Shown here one piece after another: positions 54,398 to 56,975 of a stretch of DNA of 56,975 nucleotides. The DNA is taken from positions 83,473 to 140,447 of the forward strand of contig PWMU01000037.1 of NCBI GenBank assembly GCA_003558065.1, read 5' to 3'. This DNA is from Opitutia bacterium. Its GTDB lineage: Bacteria; Verrucomicrobiota; Verrucomicrobiia; Opitutales; T3Sed10-336. The notes under the pieces were generated by a model that was not told where the DNA came from, did not search any database, and saw nothing but the letters and a program-made list of their open reading frames with translations. The translations under genes were made by a program, and so were the position numbers. Each line of letters starts with the position of its first letter. Position 1 is the first letter of the stretch.

Positions 54398-55243
54398 ATG
54401 AGAATCCACATAGATTATCAGGCCGCCTACGAGTACGAGGAGCCGGTCTCGCTTTCCCCTCACATCGTCCGCGTGCTCCCCCGATGCACCAGGTTTATCC
54501 GCATGATCGATCAGGAGTTTCATTGCGGCGGCGGCGCCCGGGTTCAGTTCCGGCGGGATCTTTACGATAACGAAACAGCCTGCTGTTTTTTCCCGTCAGT
54601 GGTCCGCGCCTTTGGGATTTCTCTCAGCACCACGCTTCAGCTGACGACGTACAATCCTCTCGATTTTCTCCTGGATTCCCGCGGACTTTCGATACCTCCG
54701 GCGTACTCGGAATCCGAGCTCGCTGTCCTGGAGCCGCATCTGAGGGACTTGTCCGGCGTTCGCCTGCCGGCTCCGCTCGCTCCGGAGGGATCGCGATCGA
54801 CCGTCGAAACGCTGATGAGTATGATCTGCTGGACAAACGAGGAAATCGCCTACGAGCGGCGGGACGAGGGGGCGCCTCTGTCTCCGGAAGAACTGCTGAA
54901 ACGGAGGGCCGGGTCCTGCCGCGATTTCACGGTTCTCCTGGTTGCCGCGCTCCGTCAGAACGGGGTGGCGGGGCGCCTGGTCAGCGGATTCCTTTGGGAG
55001 GGGCCTTCAGAGAGCTCCAGGGTGGCTGAAAATTCTCTGCATGCCTGGGTGGAAGCCTATCTGCCCGGGGCCGGCTGGCTCGCCCTCGACCCGACCAACG
55101 GGAGTTTTTGCGATCACCGCTCCATCGCGACGGCCGCGGGGGCGTCGGCGGAAGACATTGCTCCCGTCAGCGGCACTTACTACGGCGAACGCCAGGTTCC
55201 CAGCCGGTTGACGCCCCGCCTGACGATTTCCGAAATCGAATGA
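54398..55243 (+). CDS. transglutaminase-like cysteine protease family protein
   Basis: This 281-residue cytoplasmic protein opens MRIHIDYQAAYEYEEPVSL, the N-terminal beta domain typical of bacterial transglutaminase-like proteins. The catalytic triad is visible: C174 in RAGSCRDFT, H215 in SLHAWVEAY and D231 in LALDPTNG. Such proteins cleave or form isopeptide bonds. It is divergent from the zinc peptidase, and with the ATP-grasp and alpha-E genes it forms a four-gene island. The ending YYGERQVPSRLTPRLTISE is also typical of the family. No signal peptide is seen. Confidence 0.9.
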   Translation: MRIHIDYQAAYEYEEPVSLSPHIVRVLPRCTRFIRMIDQEFHCGGGARVQFRRDLYDNETACCFFPSVVRAFGISLSTTLQLTTYNPLDFLLDSRGLSIPPAYSESELAVLEPHLRDLSGVRLPAPLAPEGSRSTVETLMSMICWTNEEIAYERRDEGAPLSPEELLKRRAGSCRDFTVLLVAALRQNGVAGRLVSGFLWEGPSESSRVAENSLHAWVEAYLPGAGWLALDPTNGSFCDHRSIATAAGASAEDIAPVSGTYYGERQVPSRLTPRLTISEIE

Positions 55244-55370
55244 CCAGGGAATGTTCAGGATCACCAACGAGTCAGAAAGGTTTCCGGAACCCCCGCTCGC
55301 AGGAAAAACCGGGAGACGGAGCCTCCGCCCGCACCGCTTTATCGCCAATTGAAGAATCGTGCCGACAGAA

Positions 55371-55877
55371 ATGAAACCAAAAGAAATCATTGTCAGCGAC
55401 CGTATGCAGCCAAGCTATCGCTACCTGCTCACCAAACCTGTTGGTCGTTGCTTTCATCCGGAGTTTTCTCCCGAGCTCTCCCCGAAGCAAATGCTGGTAT
55501 TGGGCGTTTTCGGAGGGAAGTACATGACCGATTGTGTTCAGGAGTTTCCTTCATCATGGTTCACAAAGGCCAAGCTGTCACCGGGGCAGGCGGACCCAAA
55601 GGTGAACTTTTTCAAGGTTTCCGCTTCCAGGCCCCTTTCGTATTGGATAGAGAAGGGATGGATTCGCCCCCAGGACCCCAGGGGATGGTTTCAGTGGTAC
55701 TGTCGCTACTACATGGGCAGGCGTTCGGAAGATGACGAACGTCAGATCAAGAGGTGGCTGGCCATGCGGCGCCACATTGCTCAGCTCAAGAAGCACTGTC
55801 GCAAGGGAGACTGGACGTGCCGGCCCGTCCAGCGGCAAGCCCTCCTGCATTGGGCCTATGACAGTAGAAAGATGTGA
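55371..55877 (+). CDS. conserved-looking hypothetical protein
   Basis: The ATG at 55371 gives 168 residues; a GTG at 55359 would add four. The stretches FHPEFSPELSPKQMLVLGVFGGKYMTDC, WIEKGWIRPQDPRGWFQWYCRYYMGR and a basic, Trp-rich C-terminal half look like a folded cytoplasmic protein (quoted in part: SPKQMLVLGVFGGKYMTDC and WIRPQDPRGWFQWYCRYYMG). I do not recognise the family and can offer no function. It stands between the transglutaminase island and the GH4 gene. Confidence 0.7.
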   Translation: MKPKEIIVSDRMQPSYRYLLTKPVGRCFHPEFSPELSPKQMLVLGVFGGKYMTDCVQEFPSSWFTKAKLSPGQADPKVNFFKVSASRPLSYWIEKGWIRPQDPRGWFQWYCRYYMGRRSEDDERQIKRWLAMRRHIAQLKKHCRKGDWTCRPVQRQALLHWAYDSRKM

Positions 55878-55983
55878 TCGGAGGACCAAACCCTGACACC
55901 GTGAATGCGGTTTTCAAGGAAATGGAGGACGGTCCGGTGGTATTGAGCTTTTCATGCGGTGGGGGGACGGTTAGAAAGGGAGT

Positions 55984-56975
55984 ATGTCAGAACCGAAAGT
56001 TGTGGTGGTGGGCGCGGGGAGTTTGTTTTTCGGGCGGAAGGCGATCTGGGGGATGACGCATCTGGAAGGTCTGAGCGAGGGGACGCTCGCTTTGGTGGAG
56101 ACGGATCCGAAACGTCTGGAGCTGCTTCTGGGGTTGGCTCGGCGCTGTGTCGAATCTGCCGGCAGTCCCTTGAGGATAGAGGGGACGACGGATGTTGCGG
56201 AGGCGCTGCCCGGAGCCGATTTCGTGGTGCTGAGTTTCGCCCGCCGCAATGCCCATTATCGCAAGATCGACTGCGAGGTTTCGGCGAAGTACGGTATCCG
56301 TATGTGTTCCGGCGATACGATCGGCCCGGGTGGGGTTTTTCGGGCGATGCGGGAGCTGCCCGAGATTCTACGGGTAGCCGGGAAGATTGAGGAATTGTGT
56401 CCGGAAGCCTGGGTGATCAATTACATCAACCCGACGTCGGTCAACGGCATCGGTCTGATGCGCCATACGCGCCTGAAAAGTTTTGCTTTGTGCGATACCC
56501 TGCACATGCCCCACGTGAGACGCAAGTACCGGGAGATGGCCGGGATCGCGGAAGCGGACGAGGGGCGGTTTCACCTGGAGATCGCCGGGATCAATCATTT
56601 CACCTGGGTGCTGGAGGCGAGTTTCGACGGAAGGGATGTCGGGCCGGAGATCCGGAGGGCGATGGAGGTGAAAGCGGCGGAGGAAACCGACACCGGTTAT
56701 GCGAAGGGTCGTTTCAATCATACCTATGCCCTCGCGCTTTGGGATCTTTTCGGCCTCTGCCCCGCCTGCGTCTCCCACACCAAGGAGTACCTGCCGTTCT
56801 GGCAGGGCAAGAACACCGCTCCGCGCCGCTTCGCTCCGCTATCGGTATTCGACGCCGACGAACGCGCGGAGGTTACGCGGAGAGCCTGGGAAGACATTGC
56901 CGCGTACGGTTCCGGCGAGAGGCCGATCGAGGAGTTTCACGACAAGACGGTTTCGGACCACGCCACCGATATCAT
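55984..56975 (+). CDS. glycoside hydrolase family 4 protein (partial, cut by window end)
   Basis: The ATG at 55984 opens a frame that runs off the window after about 330 codons. The N-terminus VVVVGAGSLFFGRKAIWG is the NAD-binding fold of GH4 enzymes, which cleave glycosides by an NAD- and metal-dependent redox-elimination route. SGDTIGPGGVFRAMRE and VINYINPTSVNG are further family motifs, and ALCDTLHMP and INHFTWV hold the metal-binding cysteine and histidines. The subtype (alpha-glucosidase, alpha-galactosidase or galacturonidase) cannot be decided. The ribosome site AAGGGAG lies close to the ATG. A long tail of about 100 residues is expected beyond the end. Confidence 0.9.
   Translation, partial: MSEPKVVVVGAGSLFFGRKAIWGMTHLEGLSEGTLALVETDPKRLELLLGLARRCVESAGSPLRIEGTTDVAEALPGADFVVLSFARRNAHYRKIDCEVSAKYGIRMCSGDTIGPGGVFRAMRELPEILRVAGKIEELCPEAWVINYINPTSVNGIGLMRHTRLKSFALCDTLHMPHVRRKYREMAGIAEADEGRFHLEIAGINHFTWVLEASFDGRDVGPEIRRAMEVKAAEETDTGYAKGRFNHTYALALWDLFGLCPACVSHTKEYLPFWQGKNTAPRRFAPLSVFDADERAEVTRRAWEDIAAYGSGERPIEEFHDKTVSDHATDI

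Overview
The window is GC-rich (about 60% by eye), densely coded bacterial chromosome. It has no rRNA, CRISPR array, integrase or insertion sequence that I can see. Gene content points to a Gram-negative member of the PVC group, most likely Verrucomicrobiota (Opitutia-like). The evidence is an lpxB gene with outer-envelope functions, a prepilin-type secreted protein ending in a His-rich DG motif, secreted proteins ending in a shared GDGIPN-type C-terminal module, a GntR/LacI hybrid regulator and several PVC-style conserved hypotheticals. The phylum call is inference from gene style; I could run no database search.

Layout. 0.1-3.3 kb: leuC-leuD, then an ExbB/ExbD proton-channel pair. 3.3-7.4 kb: a DEAD-box helicase, an orphan pair of peptide-type ABC permeases, and a DUF2071 protein on the minus strand. 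7.5-13.9 kb: three secreted proteins (PBP4-type carboxypeptidase, PHP-domain protein, clan-A glycoside hydrolase) and a 70-residue conserved-looking protein. 14-21 kb: Gfo/Idh oxidoreductase-lpxB, citramalate synthase, and a TRAP transporter operon with an apparent lipoprotein receptor. 21-30.6 kb: a periplasmic redox pair, NYN and DUF2851 proteins, a two-DTG aspartic protease-like secreted protein, a 45-residue membrane protein, uppP, and an overlapping mgtE-agmatine deiminase-lipoprotein set. 30.8-40.7 kb: rpsA and a convergent sigma-70 gene sharing a symmetrical terminator, trpE divergent from glgC-usp, lgt, a CNNM/CBS protein and a PEGA lipoprotein. 40.7-43.6 kb: SRP RNA directly before dnaX, which carries an A10 slippery run and an out-of-frame tau-like extension, then an SDR and a GNAT. 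43.9-49.8 kb: an apparent operon of regulator, beta-propeller, prepilin-like protein and duplicated jelly-roll-like protein, ended by a strong terminator. 50-55.2 kb: an ATP-grasp / alpha-E / zinc peptidase / transglutaminase island. The window ends inside a GH4-family gene.

How the genes fit together. CimA plus LeuCD suggests isoleucine made from pyruvate via citramalate. lpxB, lgt, uppP and dacB are envelope biogenesis. The TRAP operon, the clan-A hydrolase, the GH4 enzyme and the 44-50 kb operon fit a saccharide- and acid-scavenging life style. The strongest items for a second look are the dnaX recoding site, the ATP-grasp island, the C-terminal module shared by two unrelated secreted proteins, and the bilobal aspartic protease-like protein.
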